Positions 26,070-34,195 are shown, counted from the stretch's first letter. The stretch: 64,000 nt of DNA from an uncultured Mediterraneibacter sp. (GCF_934309415.1 NZ_CAKRDI010000015.1:1-64000), one strand, 5' to 3'. The notes: generated by a model from the letters alone, not told the origin. Numbers and translations: made by a program.

Positions 26070-27107
26070 ATGAAAGCATTACAAAAAGCAAGCAAATTTT
26101 TATCAGACTACACATCTGTTGTAGTTATCGCAATCGCGGTTGTAACATTCTTTGTCCCAAGTATGATGGGATGGGTCAACAATCAGTTATTTACAGACCC
26201 GGTAGCAAATAAATTCACATGTCAGTCCATCATCATTGGTGTGATCATGTTCAGTATGGGACTGACTCTGACAACAGAAGATTTTAAGATTCTGGCACAG
26301 AGACCATTTGATATCTGTGTAGGTGCAATCGCTCAGTATCTGATCATGCCGTTCCTTGCTCTTGCACTGACAAAAGTTCTGAACCTTCCAGATGGAATCG
26401 CACTTGGTCTGATTCTTGTAGGATGCTGTCCTGGTGGAGTGTCATCCAACATTATGTCTTACCTCTGTGGAGGAGATGTAGCATTTTCAGTAGGAATGAC
26501 AACAGTGTCAACTATCCTTTCACCGGTAATGACACCACTTATGGTTTCTCTGCTTGCAAGCGGAACACATATTTCCATCAAAGCACTTCCGATGCTGGTA
26601 TCTATCGTTGAGACAGTAATCTTCCCGGTAGCATTTGGATTTGTACTGAACTATCTGCTTGGTAAGAAAGAAGCATTCAAAGAAGCCCAGAAAGTAATGC
26701 CAGGAATCGCAGTATTAGGACTTGCGTGTGTGGTTGGAGGAGTTGTTTCTTCCCAGGGATCTAAATTCTTTGAATCAGGAGTTGTCATTTTCGTAGCAGT
26801 TTTACTTCACAATGGTCTTGGTTATCTGTTTGGATATGGAGCAGGAAAACTTGTTGGAATGAATACAGCAAAGAAGAGAACAATTTCTATCGAAGTTGGT
26901 ATGCAGAACGCCGGACTGGCAACAAACCTTGCAACAACAACAGCGCAGTTTGCATCCACACCGGAATCTGCCATCATTTGTGCAGTATCCTGTACATGGC
27001 ATTCTATTTCAGGAACATTACTTGCAGGACTGTTTGCAATGCATGATAAAAGAAAAGCCGGAAATGCAGTCGTGGGTAAAAAAGTTGTAGAGAAGACAGT
27101 TAGTTAG
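26070..27107 (+). CDS. BASS family (bile acid:Na+ symporter-like) transporter
   Basis: The protein has 345 residues and ten hydrophobic segments. GMTLTTEDFK-type sequence (SMGLTLTTEDFK), GCCPGGVSSNIMSYL and EVGMQNAGLATNLA are the hallmark helix-break motifs of the BASS/SBF family, which imports organic anions such as keto acids, pantoate precursors or bile acids. I start at 26070 behind CAAGGAGG; the longer frame overlaps the T-box terminator. Control by a T-box argues for an amino-acid-related substrate, for example a branched-chain 2-keto acid, rather than a bile acid. That substrate is inference. Confidence 0.88.
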   Translation: MKALQKASKFLSDYTSVVVIAIAVVTFFVPSMMGWVNNQLFTDPVANKFTCQSIIIGVIMFSMGLTLTTEDFKILAQRPFDICVGAIAQYLIMPFLALALTKVLNLPDGIALGLILVGCCPGGVSSNIMSYLCGGDVAFSVGMTTVSTILSPVMTPLMVSLLASGTHISIKALPMLVSIVETVIFPVAFGFVLNYLLGKKEAFKEAQKVMPGIAVLGLACVVGGVVSSQGSKFFESGVVIFVAVLLHNGLGYLFGYGAGKLVGMNTAKKRTISIEVGMQNAGLATNLATTTAQFASTPESAIICAVSCTWHSISGTLLAGLFAMHDKRKAGNAVVGKKVVEKTVS

Positions 27108-27180
27108 AGTGCGTCTTAAAAATTATTCCTGTAATCTGTATTGTGATGTACATTTTACAGGAATGATTTCAGGACAAGCT
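27106..27180 (+). repeat. Family 2 repeat, short deleted copy
   Basis: AGAGTGCGTCTTAAAAATTATTCC... overlaps the last base of the transporter stop codon. An ATTCCTGTAA/TTTACAGGAAT stem inside may serve as its terminator. Confidence 0.65.
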
Positions 27181-27292
27181 ATCAAATATAAGCGAAAAAT
27201 ACTTTTCTTTTGGAGAAATACAAATTTTAAATATACTCTTTGTAGTGAGTAGTAAAAGAGACAGGTTCATGAGTTTATTTGTGAGCCTGTTT

Positions 27293-27423
27293 TATTATAT
27301 ATTAGGAAAGTACTCTTTCCTAATATATAATAACGCTCCGCGAGGATGCGCACTGCGGCGTACAAGGAAGATGTCGCAAGCGACCGCCGCAGGCGCTAGA
27401 ATGTGCCAAGGCACATTCTTTGT
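27293..27423 (+). repeat. Family 3 repeat, copy A
   Basis: A TTAGGAAAG/CTTTCCTAA hairpin, an ACGCTCCGCGAGGATG core, a GCGGTCG-type GC-rich middle and an AATGTGCC/GGCACATT hairpin. It shares this order with 49735-49851. A terminator-like ACAGGTTCA/TGTGAGCCTGT stem precedes it (27260-27292). With the short family 1 piece at 27457 it fills the 27108-27586 gap. Confidence 0.8.
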
Positions 27424-27456
27424 TTTCTAAGTTAATTGTCAGTTAAAGTAATAATA

Positions 27457-27482
27457 TTTGCAGCTATGCTGTGAACAGTAAC
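27457..27482 (+). repeat. Family 1 repeat, truncated short form
   Basis: TTTGCAGCTATGCTGTGAAC then AGTAAC: the last 26 bases of the 33-bp form. Confidence 0.7.
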
Positions 27483-27586
27483 AAGCAATGTTAAATTGTA
27501 TTGGAATAAAACCATTGCGCTGCATCCGACATTTTGCTTATAATAGAAGAAAAGGGGAATGAAACAAAAGCAATGAGGTGTGGAAA

Positions 27587-28951
27587 ATGGCGAATGAAAA
27601 AGAAAAGGAAGTAAGTCAGAAAGAAGTAGATCTGAAAGAAAAAAGCGAGGATACAGCAGAGAAAAAAGGAAGATGGAGAAAAAAGCGCAGTGGGGAACTG
27701 TGGTTTATGTTCTATTATGAACGGATCAGCCATGATATTAAAAGTTTTGTGAAATGGACTGCGCTGGCAATCCTGACAGGACTTGTAGTAGGAGGGGCGA
27801 GTGGCATTTTCGCAGGATGCATCAGTGCGGCTACAAAGTACAGGAACAGTCATCTGAAGATTTTTCTGTTACTGCCGTTTGCCGGAATGTTGATCGTATT
27901 TATGTATAAGAAACTGGGCAGTCAGGACGGTGGAACCAATCAGGTTTTGTCGACGATCAAATCAAAGGATAATGTCCCGTTTATTTCTGCTCCGCTGATT
28001 TTTATCTCAACATTGCTGACACATCTGACCGGAGGTTCGGCAGGACGGGAGGGTGCATCGATTCAGTTCGGAGGAAGTATCGGAAACTGGCTGGCAAAGC
28101 TGGTACATCTGGATGAATTTGATCATCATGTTATGGTCATGTGCGGAATGAGTGCAGCGTTTGCCGCAGTTTTTGGGACACCGATGGCAGCGGCAGTATT
28201 TGCAATGGAAGTGGTCAGTGTAGGTGTAATGTATTATGCAGCATTATTTCCATGTGTGATTGCTTCAATTATTGCAGCAGAATTTGCGACCGGTATGGGA
28301 GTTGATCCGGAGACATTTCCGGTGGCGAGAATTCCGAAACTTACAATAGAAACTGGATTAAAGATGGGATTGATCGCGGTCTGCTGTGCAGTCTTGAGTA
28401 TTTTATTCTGCCTTATGCTTCGTATGACAGGAAAAATTTACGAAAAATATTTGAAGAATCCATATCTTCGTATTTTTGTGGCGGGTGTGATCGTGATCGG
28501 CCTGACTACGCTGCTTGGCACAAAAGATTATATGGGTGCAGGAAATGAGCTGATTGCAAAGGCAATTGAATACGGACAGGCAAGACCGCTGGATTTCTTC
28601 TGGAAGATGCTCCTGACGGCGATCACCATGAGAGCAGGATATCGAGGTGGAGAAATCGTACCGGCATTTTGCATTGGAGCAACTTTCGGGTGTGTCGCAG
28701 GAAATTTTCTGGGGATTGCGCCAGAAGTTGCGGCGGCAGCAGGAATGGTTGCCATGTTCTGTGGTGTGACTAACTGTCCGATTACCTCCATGTTGATCTC
28801 ATTTGAATTATTTGGATTCACGGGAGTAGCATATTACCTGATTGCGATTTCAATCAGTTATGCGTTATCGGGGTACTACAGTTTGTATAAAGATCAGACG
28901 ATTGTGTATTCCAAATATAAAGCAAGATATATTAATCGAAAGACAAGATAA
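27587..28951 (+). CDS. ClC-type anion channel/antiporter
   Basis: The protein has 454 residues: a charged cytosolic N-terminus (~1-50) then a full ClC membrane core. It keeps GGSAGREGASIQFGG with the gating glutamate, and GMSAAFAAVFGTPMAAAVF. Where chloride channels carry GSGIP, it reads QDGGTNQVL, and GREGP is GREGA. Those departures recall the fluoride/proton antiporter branch (CLC-F). I start at ATG 27587, with GAGGTG six bases upstream. Chloride versus fluoride cannot be settled by eye. The gene stands alone. Confidence 0.82.
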   Translation: MANEKEKEVSQKEVDLKEKSEDTAEKKGRWRKKRSGELWFMFYYERISHDIKSFVKWTALAILTGLVVGGASGIFAGCISAATKYRNSHLKIFLLLPFAGMLIVFMYKKLGSQDGGTNQVLSTIKSKDNVPFISAPLIFISTLLTHLTGGSAGREGASIQFGGSIGNWLAKLVHLDEFDHHVMVMCGMSAAFAAVFGTPMAAAVFAMEVVSVGVMYYAALFPCVIASIIAAEFATGMGVDPETFPVARIPKLTIETGLKMGLIAVCCAVLSILFCLMLRMTGKIYEKYLKNPYLRIFVAGVIVIGLTTLLGTKDYMGAGNELIAKAIEYGQARPLDFFWKMLLTAITMRAGYRGGEIVPAFCIGATFGCVAGNFLGIAPEVAAAAGMVAMFCGVTNCPITSMLISFELFGFTGVAYYLIAISISYALSGYYSLYKDQTIVYSKYKARYINRKTR

Positions 28952-29037
28952 GGAAAGGAGCGTAAAATAATTTTGCTTCATGCTTAAAAGCGATTTGAAG
29001 CAGCGAGTTCTGTGTTGCTGTTCAAAGATAATCTGTA

Positions 29038-29070
29038 GTTACTGTTCACAATTATGCTGTGAACAGTAAC
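29038..29070 (+). repeat. Family 1 repeat, 33-bp short form
   Basis: GTTACTGTTCACAATTATG... to ...GTGAACAGTAAC. The 28952-29161 gap has nothing else recognisable. Confidence 0.8.
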
Positions 29071-29161
29071 AATCTGTAAGCAAGTAACAGAAAAGGAATG
29101 CGAGGTATGCCACATAGCATAGAATTATGTGAATGTGTGACTTGTAGAAGAATAAGATATT

Positions 29162-30532
29162 ATGGAAAAAGAAGTAAAAAAAGAGCGGAATTTTGCTCAG
29201 GGTTCAATTGTAAAAAATATTTTATCAATGGCGGTTCCGGTTACGGTCGCGCAGGCAGTTCAGTTATTGTATAATCTGGTAGACAGAGTTTATCTGGGAC
29301 ATATCCGGGAAGGAGCAGATCAGGCATTGATTGGAGTGGGACTGGTATTCCCGATCGTTTCACTTATCAGTGCATTTACACAACTGTATTCCGGAGGCGG
29401 TGCACCGCTGATGTCGATTGCCAGAGGTGCAGGTCAGAAGGAACGTGCATCAAAACTTGAAAATGTCAGTTTCCTGCTTCTGATTATAACCGGATTGGTA
29501 TTAATGGCGGTGTTCTATATATTTATGAAACCGATTCTTTATGCATTTGGAGCATCAGATGCAACGTATGCGACAGCAGCATCTTATCTGCAGATTTATC
29601 TGCTCGGCACATTGTTCGTTATGATCAGCTCCGGCATGAATCTGTTTATTAATGCACAGGGATATGGAACTACGGGAATGATTACGGTATGTATTGGTGC
29701 TGTGTTGAACATTGTACTTGATCCGTTATTTATCTTTGTATTTAATCTGGGAGTGAGAGGTGCTGCAATTGCAACAGTCATCAGTCAGTTTTCAAGCTGT
29801 CTTTGGGTATTGTGTTTCCTGACAGGAAAGAAAGTTTCATTTCCATTAAAACGAAGCGATATGAAACTGGATGACAGGAAGATGATTTTTTCCATTATTG
29901 GACTTGGGGCATCTGGATTCATTATGTATGTGACCAACAGCTTAAGTCAGATTGCGTGCAATGCTACACTGGCAAAATGGGGCGGAGATCTATACGTTGG
30001 AGCAATGACAATTCTGAACTCTGTCAGAGAGATTTTTAACCTTGCGGCGAATGGAGTGACAGAAGGTGCGAAACCGGTACTTGGATATAACTTCGGTGCA
30101 AAGGAATATAAACGTGTGAAAAAAGGAATTGCAATTACCTGTACAATGGTATTGAGCTATATGATCGTAGCATGGTCCTTAGTACATTTCTTTCCGGAAT
30201 TCTTCGTAGGGCTTTTTACATCCGAGAAAGCACTGGCAGCAGTAGCCGCACCGGCGCTGAAGACATTCTTTGCAGGATTTTTCATGATGGGATTTATGTT
30301 CTGTGGACAGTCTACTTTTGTAGGACTTGGATTCCCGAAGCAGGCAATCTTCTTCAGCCTGCTCAGAAAGGTAGTTCTTGTGGTTCCGCTGACTGTGATT
30401 CTTCCATATTTTTTAGGGGTAAACGGTGTCTTTATTGCAGAACCGATCAGTAATTATGTTGGAGGAATTGCAAGTTTTACAACAATGCTTTGGATTGTAA
30501 TGCCGATTTTGTCGGGAAAGAAAAGAGCGTAA
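29162..30532 (+). CDS. MATE family efflux transporter
   Basis: The protein has 456 residues and twelve membrane segments. IVKNILSMAVPVTVAQAVQ, LLYNLVDRVYLGHI and the second-half GASGFIMYVTNSLSQ and GAKPVLGYNFGAKEY are standard MATE signatures. The ribosome site is weak (AGAAGAATAAG). The gene is followed within 100 bases by another MATE gene, probably on the same transcript, although a short family 2 repeat lies between. Substrate unknown. Confidence 0.9.
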   Translation: MEKEVKKERNFAQGSIVKNILSMAVPVTVAQAVQLLYNLVDRVYLGHIREGADQALIGVGLVFPIVSLISAFTQLYSGGGAPLMSIARGAGQKERASKLENVSFLLLIITGLVLMAVFYIFMKPILYAFGASDATYATAASYLQIYLLGTLFVMISSGMNLFINAQGYGTTGMITVCIGAVLNIVLDPLFIFVFNLGVRGAAIATVISQFSSCLWVLCFLTGKKVSFPLKRSDMKLDDRKMIFSIIGLGASGFIMYVTNSLSQIACNATLAKWGGDLYVGAMTILNSVREIFNLAANGVTEGAKPVLGYNFGAKEYKRVKKGIAITCTMVLSYMIVAWSLVHFFPEFFVGLFTSEKALAAVAAPALKTFFAGFFMMGFMFCGQSTFVGLGFPKQAIFFSLLRKVVLVVPLTVILPYFLGVNGVFIAEPISNYVGGIASFTTMLWIVMPILSGKKRA

Positions 30533-30535
30533 ATT

Positions 30536-30581
30536 GGAGTATGTCTGAAAATCTTACAGAAAGCATTTTTAAGATGCGCTC
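30536..30581 (+). repeat. Family 2 repeat, minimal copy
   Basis: GGAGTATGTCTGAAAATCTTACAGAAAGC... ends ...AAGATGCGCTCC: only the two ends remain, forming one hairpin between two MATE genes. Confidence 0.65.
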
Positions 30582-30629
30582 CCCAAAAATCAGGTATAAA
30601 TATAAAAGTTAAATTACAGGGGGATATAC

Positions 30630-31985
30630 ATGAAAACAAAAGAAATGCCATCTTTTTACAGGCAGCTATTTGCCCTGGTTCTGCCGATTGCAATTCAGAA
30701 TCTGATCAGTGCCATGGTCAATTCAGTGGATGTGCTGATGTTGGGATATGTCAGTCAGTCTGCAATTGCTGCAGTGTCACTGGCGAATCAGGTGATGTTT
30801 ATTTTAAATATTTTTATTACAGGTCTTGGATCTGGAATTGCAATGCTTGTGTCACAGTACTGGGGGAAGAAAGATACAAAGACGATAGAACATACACTGG
30901 GAATCGCATTGAGATTTTCGATGCCAATCTCGTTCCTGTTTTGTCTGGCAGCGATTCTGATCCCGCGACAGCTTATGTTTATTTTTACAAATGATCTGAA
31001 TCTGATTGAACTGGGAAGTACATATTTAAGAGTTCTGGGACTGAGTTATGTATTCATGGGATTTTCTCAGATGTATCTGTGTATGATGCGAAGTATTGAA
31101 CGTGCAAGATTTGCGATGGTCACAAGTACCAGTGCAGTGTTTATCAATATTATATTAAATGCATGCTTTATTTTCGGTCTGTGTGGTATGCCGAAGCTTG
31201 GCCTGGCAGGAGTTGCACTTGCGACAACCATTGCCAGAGCATTTGAGGTAATTGTATGTGTGATCGATAATCAGAGACCGAGAGATGTTCACTTTCATTT
31301 TAAAAATATTTTTCATGCAGAACATCTGTTGTTTCAGGACTTCCTCCGTTATTCTCTGCCGGCAGTAGGAAATGAATGTGTGTGGGGTGTTGCATTTCTT
31401 CTGTATTCGGTGATCATGGGGCATCTGAATGAAGATATTGTTGCGGCAAATTCGATCGTTACGGTAGTTCGCGATCTCTTTGCAGTTGTTGGATTTGGTA
31501 TTGCTTATGGTGGTGCAATCATCCTTGGTAAGACGATCGGAGAAGGAAAGCCGGAACAGGCGAAAGAAGATGCAGGCAGATTGATCCGTGTCACACTTGT
31601 AAGTGGTCTGATCGGAGCAGCACTTCTGCTTCTGGCCCGTCCATTTGCTCTATCATCTGTGTCTCTGACAGAGACCGCCTCTGCATATTTAAGTCAGATG
31701 CTTTTGATCTCCTGTTACTATCTGATCGGACAGTTAATAAATACCTGTCTGATCTGCGGAATCTTCCGTGCGGGAGGAGATTCAAAATTCGGTCTGGTCT
31801 GTGATATTATCTGTATGTGGTTCGTGATGGTTCCAGTTGGATTTATTGCAGCATTTGTGTTGAAACTTCCACCGATGGCAGTGTATTTTATTCTGTGCTG
31901 TGATGAGTTTGTGAAGATGCCGTTTGTGATTCGACATTATAAGAATGGAACATGGTTACAGGATATTACAAGAGAATTTGAATAA
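30630..31985 (+). CDS. MATE family efflux transporter
   Basis: The protein has 451 residues and twelve membrane segments. FALVLPIAIQNLISAMVNSV and DVLMLGYVSQSAIAAVSLAN mark the N-terminal half; FSLPAVGNE-type sequence (RYSLPAVGNECVWG) opens the second. It is less similar to the preceding MATE gene than expected for a recent tandem copy, so the two probably export different compounds. AGGGGGA precedes the ATG. A full family 1 repeat follows. Confidence 0.9.
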   Translation: MKTKEMPSFYRQLFALVLPIAIQNLISAMVNSVDVLMLGYVSQSAIAAVSLANQVMFILNIFITGLGSGIAMLVSQYWGKKDTKTIEHTLGIALRFSMPISFLFCLAAILIPRQLMFIFTNDLNLIELGSTYLRVLGLSYVFMGFSQMYLCMMRSIERARFAMVTSTSAVFINIILNACFIFGLCGMPKLGLAGVALATTIARAFEVIVCVIDNQRPRDVHFHFKNIFHAEHLLFQDFLRYSLPAVGNECVWGVAFLLYSVIMGHLNEDIVAANSIVTVVRDLFAVVGFGIAYGGAIILGKTIGEGKPEQAKEDAGRLIRVTLVSGLIGAALLLLARPFALSSVSLTETASAYLSQMLLISCYYLIGQLINTCLICGIFRAGGDSKFGLVCDIICMWFVMVPVGFIAAFVLKLPPMAVYFILCCDEFVKMPFVIRHYKNGTWLQDITREFE

Positions 31986-32010
31986 TTCCATAATAATGTG
32001 GAAAATGGAA

Positions 32011-32153
32011 GTTACTGTTCAGACCATAGCTAATCACTTTGCTGATTAGCTATGAGGATGCACGTTTTGGACTGAATGTATCTCGTCCATCGCCCAAGGC
32101 GATTCTAAATGACGAGATACGTTACTGTTTGCAGCTATGCTGTGAACAGTAAC
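32011..32153 (+). repeat. Family 1 repeat, full 143-bp copy with altered stems
   Basis: Same length and ends as the other copies, but the first stem is CATAGCTAATCA/TGATTAGCTATG instead of CATGTCAATCA/TGATTGACATG, and CTCGTCC/GACGAG replaces CTCGCCC/GGCGAG. Pairing is kept in both cases. Confidence 0.9.
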
Positions 32154-32235
32154 AAATGGAAAGAGTGAGTTTCAGACAGAACCTGGTAAGATATAGACAT
32201 AAACAAAAGCGCGATTAAGTTTGGAGAAAATAAAG

Positions 32236-32586
32236 ATGAAAGATGAAATGATGGAAGAAATCATTACAGAGCTGGTAGTTAATGGAGGAGATGCCAGGAG
32301 CAAGGCTCTTGAAGCATTAAAGGCGGCCAGAGAGAAAGATTTCGAGAAAGCGGAAGAACTTCTGAAATTAAGTGATGAAAGTATTTTAAGAGCACATGAA
32401 TTTCAGACGAATCTGATACAGAGTGCATTGAACATGGAAAGTGAAGAAGAGTCTTATGCATCGCTTCTTATGGTACATGGTCAGGATCATCTGATGGATG
32501 CCATGGTGGTAAGAGATCTGGCAAAAGAGATGCTGGAGATGTATCGGATGATTGCAGAACTGAAGAAAGAACATGAAACAGTATAA
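32236..32586 (+). CDS. PTS lactose/cellobiose-type EIIA component
   Basis: The protein has 116 residues and is the three-helix IIA of the Lac/Chb family. The phosphorylated histidine is His81 in MVHGQDHLMDA, and the N-terminal ELVVNGGDARSKALEAL is typical. It takes phosphate from HPr and passes it to a IIB domain for beta-glucoside, lactose or chitobiose uptake. No IIB, IIC, glycosidase or regulator is nearby, so it must serve a transporter elsewhere or have a regulatory task. I start at ATG 32236, with GGAG nine bases upstream. The following bases stay open in the same frame after the stop but have no start codon. Confidence 0.88.
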   Translation: MKDEMMEEIITELVVNGGDARSKALEALKAAREKDFEKAEELLKLSDESILRAHEFQTNLIQSALNMESEEESYASLLMVHGQDHLMDAMVVRDLAKEMLEMYRMIAELKKEHETV

Positions 32587-32687
32587 CATATAAAATGGAG
32601 GAAAAAATGTGTTGAAGACTGCAGTAATATAGTTCACGAGCGGATAGAAGTAGTATTTGATGAAAATCAAAAAGAATGTAAAATAAA

Positions 32688-32770
32688 AACAGATTCGACG
32701 AAGAATGTATGGTTACTTCTCCAGATACTTTGGAAAAAGTAAACATGGTTCTAAGTGAATCTGTTTTTTT
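32688..32770 (+). terminator. Terminator-like hairpin after the PTS IIA gene
   Basis: AACAGATTC and GAATCTGTT pair across a ~60-base interior that itself contains GTTACTT/AAGTAA, followed by TTTTT. Confidence 0.55.
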
Positions 32771-32799
32771 AACCGTTTTATTTAAATATCAAATATGCT

Positions 32800-33297
32800 T
32801 TAGACAGTTTTTGGGAACAGAATGGATTGATATCTGCTCAATGCTTTGTGAAGAATCAGCCCGATGACTCCTGCGGATAAAACTTCTCCGATACCAACTG
32901 TCAGCATCATAAATGGAATCGGAAGCGGAACCTGATAACCATATTTCAGTACGAAAGGTACGATAATGATGTTGGAAATAATCGGTGGAAATGGAGCCAG
33001 ATATTTACTCTGATTTCTAAGCTTCCATGTGAAGAATGCACCGATGAGTGTTGCGATACTTCCAAAGATGATATCCGGAAGGATTGCACCGCCCAAAATG
33101 TTACCAATCAGGCAGCCGATAAATAATCCTGGAACCGCAGCAGGGGTAAATACCGGAAGAATGGTCAGCGCTTCTGCAAAACGAATCTGAACTTCTCCGA
33201 AAGCAAGTGATGCACCGACAACAGTCAGTACGACATAGATAGCAGCAATCATAGCTGCCTGTGCCAGATAAAGCACTTTTGAGTTTGTGTTTTTCAT
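32800..33297 (-). CDS. queT: QueT family transporter (queuosine precursor uptake)
   Basis: The protein has 165 residues and five or six membrane segments. AAMIAAIYVVLTVVGASLAF, GEVQIRFAEALTILPVF and GLFIGCLIGNILGG are signatures of the QueT family, predicted substrate-binding (S) subunits of ECF transporters for preQ0/preQ1-like bases. The energising EcfAAT genes are not in the window. AAAGGAG lies before the ATG. It is transcribed with a ~200-nt structured leader from a good promoter. Confidence 0.88.
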   Translation of the reverse strand: MKNTNSKVLYLAQAAMIAAIYVVLTVVGASLAFGEVQIRFAEALTILPVFTPAAVPGLFIGCLIGNILGGAILPDIIFGSIATLIGAFFTWKLRNQSKYLAPFPPIISNIIIVPFVLKYGYQVPLPIPFMMLTVGIGEVLSAGVIGLILHKALSRYQSILFPKTV

Positions 33298-33497
33298 TTT
33301 TAAAATCTCCTTTAGTTTTGTTTTACGTGTGGAAGGTCACGAACACACGATTCATTTTCGCGCAGCAATGAGTCTGGAGGCCATGCTTGCATGGACATCT
33401 GACGAATGCTGCGGAAGGCATATACTGTAAGTATATGACCTTACGCCGGAAATCGGCGAAACCCTTGTAAGACCTTGGTTTTTCGGGTTTGGTAACG
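33298..33497 (-). other. Structured 5' leader of queT
   Basis: Read on the reverse strand the ~200-nt leader holds, in order, CGCCG/CGGCG, CATATAC/GTATATG and CCATGC/GCATGG hairpins, plus GGTCTTACAAGGG and AAGGTCATATAC segments. It is a candidate preQ1/queuosine-responsive element, but I could not align it to the preQ1-I or preQ1-II consensus. A repeat element is the alternative. Confidence 0.45.
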
Positions 33498-33503
33498 GGT
33501 GAT

Positions 33504-33532
33504 AGTATAGCATGCAGAGGGTGAAAAATCAA
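33504..33532 (-). promoter_or_regulatory. Promoter of queT (reverse strand)
   Basis: TTGATT (33527-33532), 17 bases, TATACT (33504-33509) on the reverse strand, about 205 bases before the ATG. Confidence 0.75.
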
Positions 33533-33572
33533 GAAAAGTATTTAAAAAGTGTAAAATTGTAAAATGGTAAGA

Positions 33573-33715
33573 GTTACTGTTCACAGCATAGCTGTAAACA
33601 GTAACGTATCTCGCCATTTAGAATCGCCTTTGGCGATGGGCGAGATACATTCAAGACAATACGTGCATCCTCCATGCCAATCAGCGGAGTGATTGACATG
33701 GGAGTGAACAGTAAC
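33573..33715 (-). repeat. Family 1 repeat, full copy, inverted orientation
   Basis: The 143-bp element in reverse: GTTACTGTTCACAGC... to ...GAGTGAACAGTAAC. Confidence 0.9.
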
Positions 33716-33753
33716 TGGTAAGATAACAATATGTGTTAGACAAAATCCGGATA

Positions 33754-33782
33754 TTGTATTGTTGAACTGCATATGCTATAAT
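33754..33782 (+). promoter_or_regulatory. Promoter of the antitoxin RNA
   Basis: TTGTAT (33754-33759), 17 bases, perfect TATAAT (33777-33782); start expected near 33789. Confidence 0.75.
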
Positions 33783-33788
33783 GCCAGT

Positions 33789-33862
33789 AGGCAAAACGAT
33801 ATGAGAGTTATCTTTCATTGGCAGCAAAAAAGCCGGAGGTGTGCGAGACCTTCGGCTTTTTT
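33789..33862 (+). ncRNA. Predicted par RNA II-like antitoxin small RNA
   Basis: A ~75-nt non-coding RNA runs from the promoter at 33754 into the hairpin at 33827-33862. Its bases 33794-33824 (AAACGATATGAG, then TTATCTTTCA and GGCA) are nearly identical to + strand 33979-34006. They are therefore complementary to the ribosome-site/start region of the toxin mRNA made from the other strand. This is how RNA II of the enterococcal par locus pairs with fst mRNA. Confidence 0.7.
33827..33862. terminator. Bidirectional terminator shared by toxin mRNA and antitoxin RNA
   Basis: AAAAAGCCGGAGGT and GACCTTCGGCTTTTT form a stem (one G-U pair) around GTGCGA, with A-tract before and T-tract after, so it works on both strands. 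Confidence 0.85.
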
Positions 33863-33912
33863 ATTCCTAATTTTGGCAATGGGAAGGTTTAACCCCATAG
33901 GCTAGTTGCCAA

Positions 33913-34002
33913 TCATTTGTCACCGTCTAACCATTTGTTGATGAGGTGGCAAACCACACCAGCCACAACGGTGACAATAAACGATATGAGTATATCTTTC
34001 AC
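33913..34002 (-). CDS. Fst/Ldr-like type I toxin peptide
   Basis: The frame encodes 29 residues: a short N-terminus KDILISF, a hydrophobic helix IVTVVAGVVCHLI and a charged end NKWLDGDK. This is the size and pattern of Fst-family toxins (membrane helix, then a WLD-type polar tail), which depolarise or damage the membrane. The start is GTG at 34002, with AGAAAGGGGGTG six bases upstream. The 5' leader can fold CACCCTCTAT against ATAGA-AAGG-GGGTG, occluding the ribosome site as in fst RNA I. Expected -10: TACACT in TGGTACACT near 34058. The gene is convergent with the antitoxin RNA and ends at the shared terminator. Confidence 0.75.
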   Translation of the reverse strand: MKDILISFIVTVVAGVVCHLINKWLDGDK

Positions 34003-34006
34003 AGGC
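33979..34006. repeat. Direct repeat of the antitoxin segment 33794-33824
   Basis: AAACGATATGAG, TATCTTTCA and GGCA occur in both places with one inserted base and a few changes. In par loci such direct repeats (DRa/DRb) provide the RNA-RNA pairing sites. Confidence 0.75.
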
Positions 34007-34195
34007 AACACCCCCTTTCTATGCCGTTATAGAGGGTGGCAACATTACAAGTGTACCATATAATGCTTTTATTTTCTACACATTTATCCGTTGAAGAAGA
34101 ATAAAAGCGTAGAAATAGTAAGGAACTATAATGTATAATAATGTTAACAGAAATACAGGAGTATAAAATCAACTTGTGACAGAAAAGAGAAAAAT

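Noticed and set aside
32587..32741. Frame open after the PTS IIA stop (ends VWLLLQILWKK-like)
   Set aside because: No start codon in frame and it overlaps the terminator-like stem; may be a remnant but cannot be supported.
33323..33532. Reverse-strand open frame of 69 codons in the queT leader
   Set aside because: It begins upstream of the expected transcription start, covers the promoter and the structured hairpins, and has no ribosome site.
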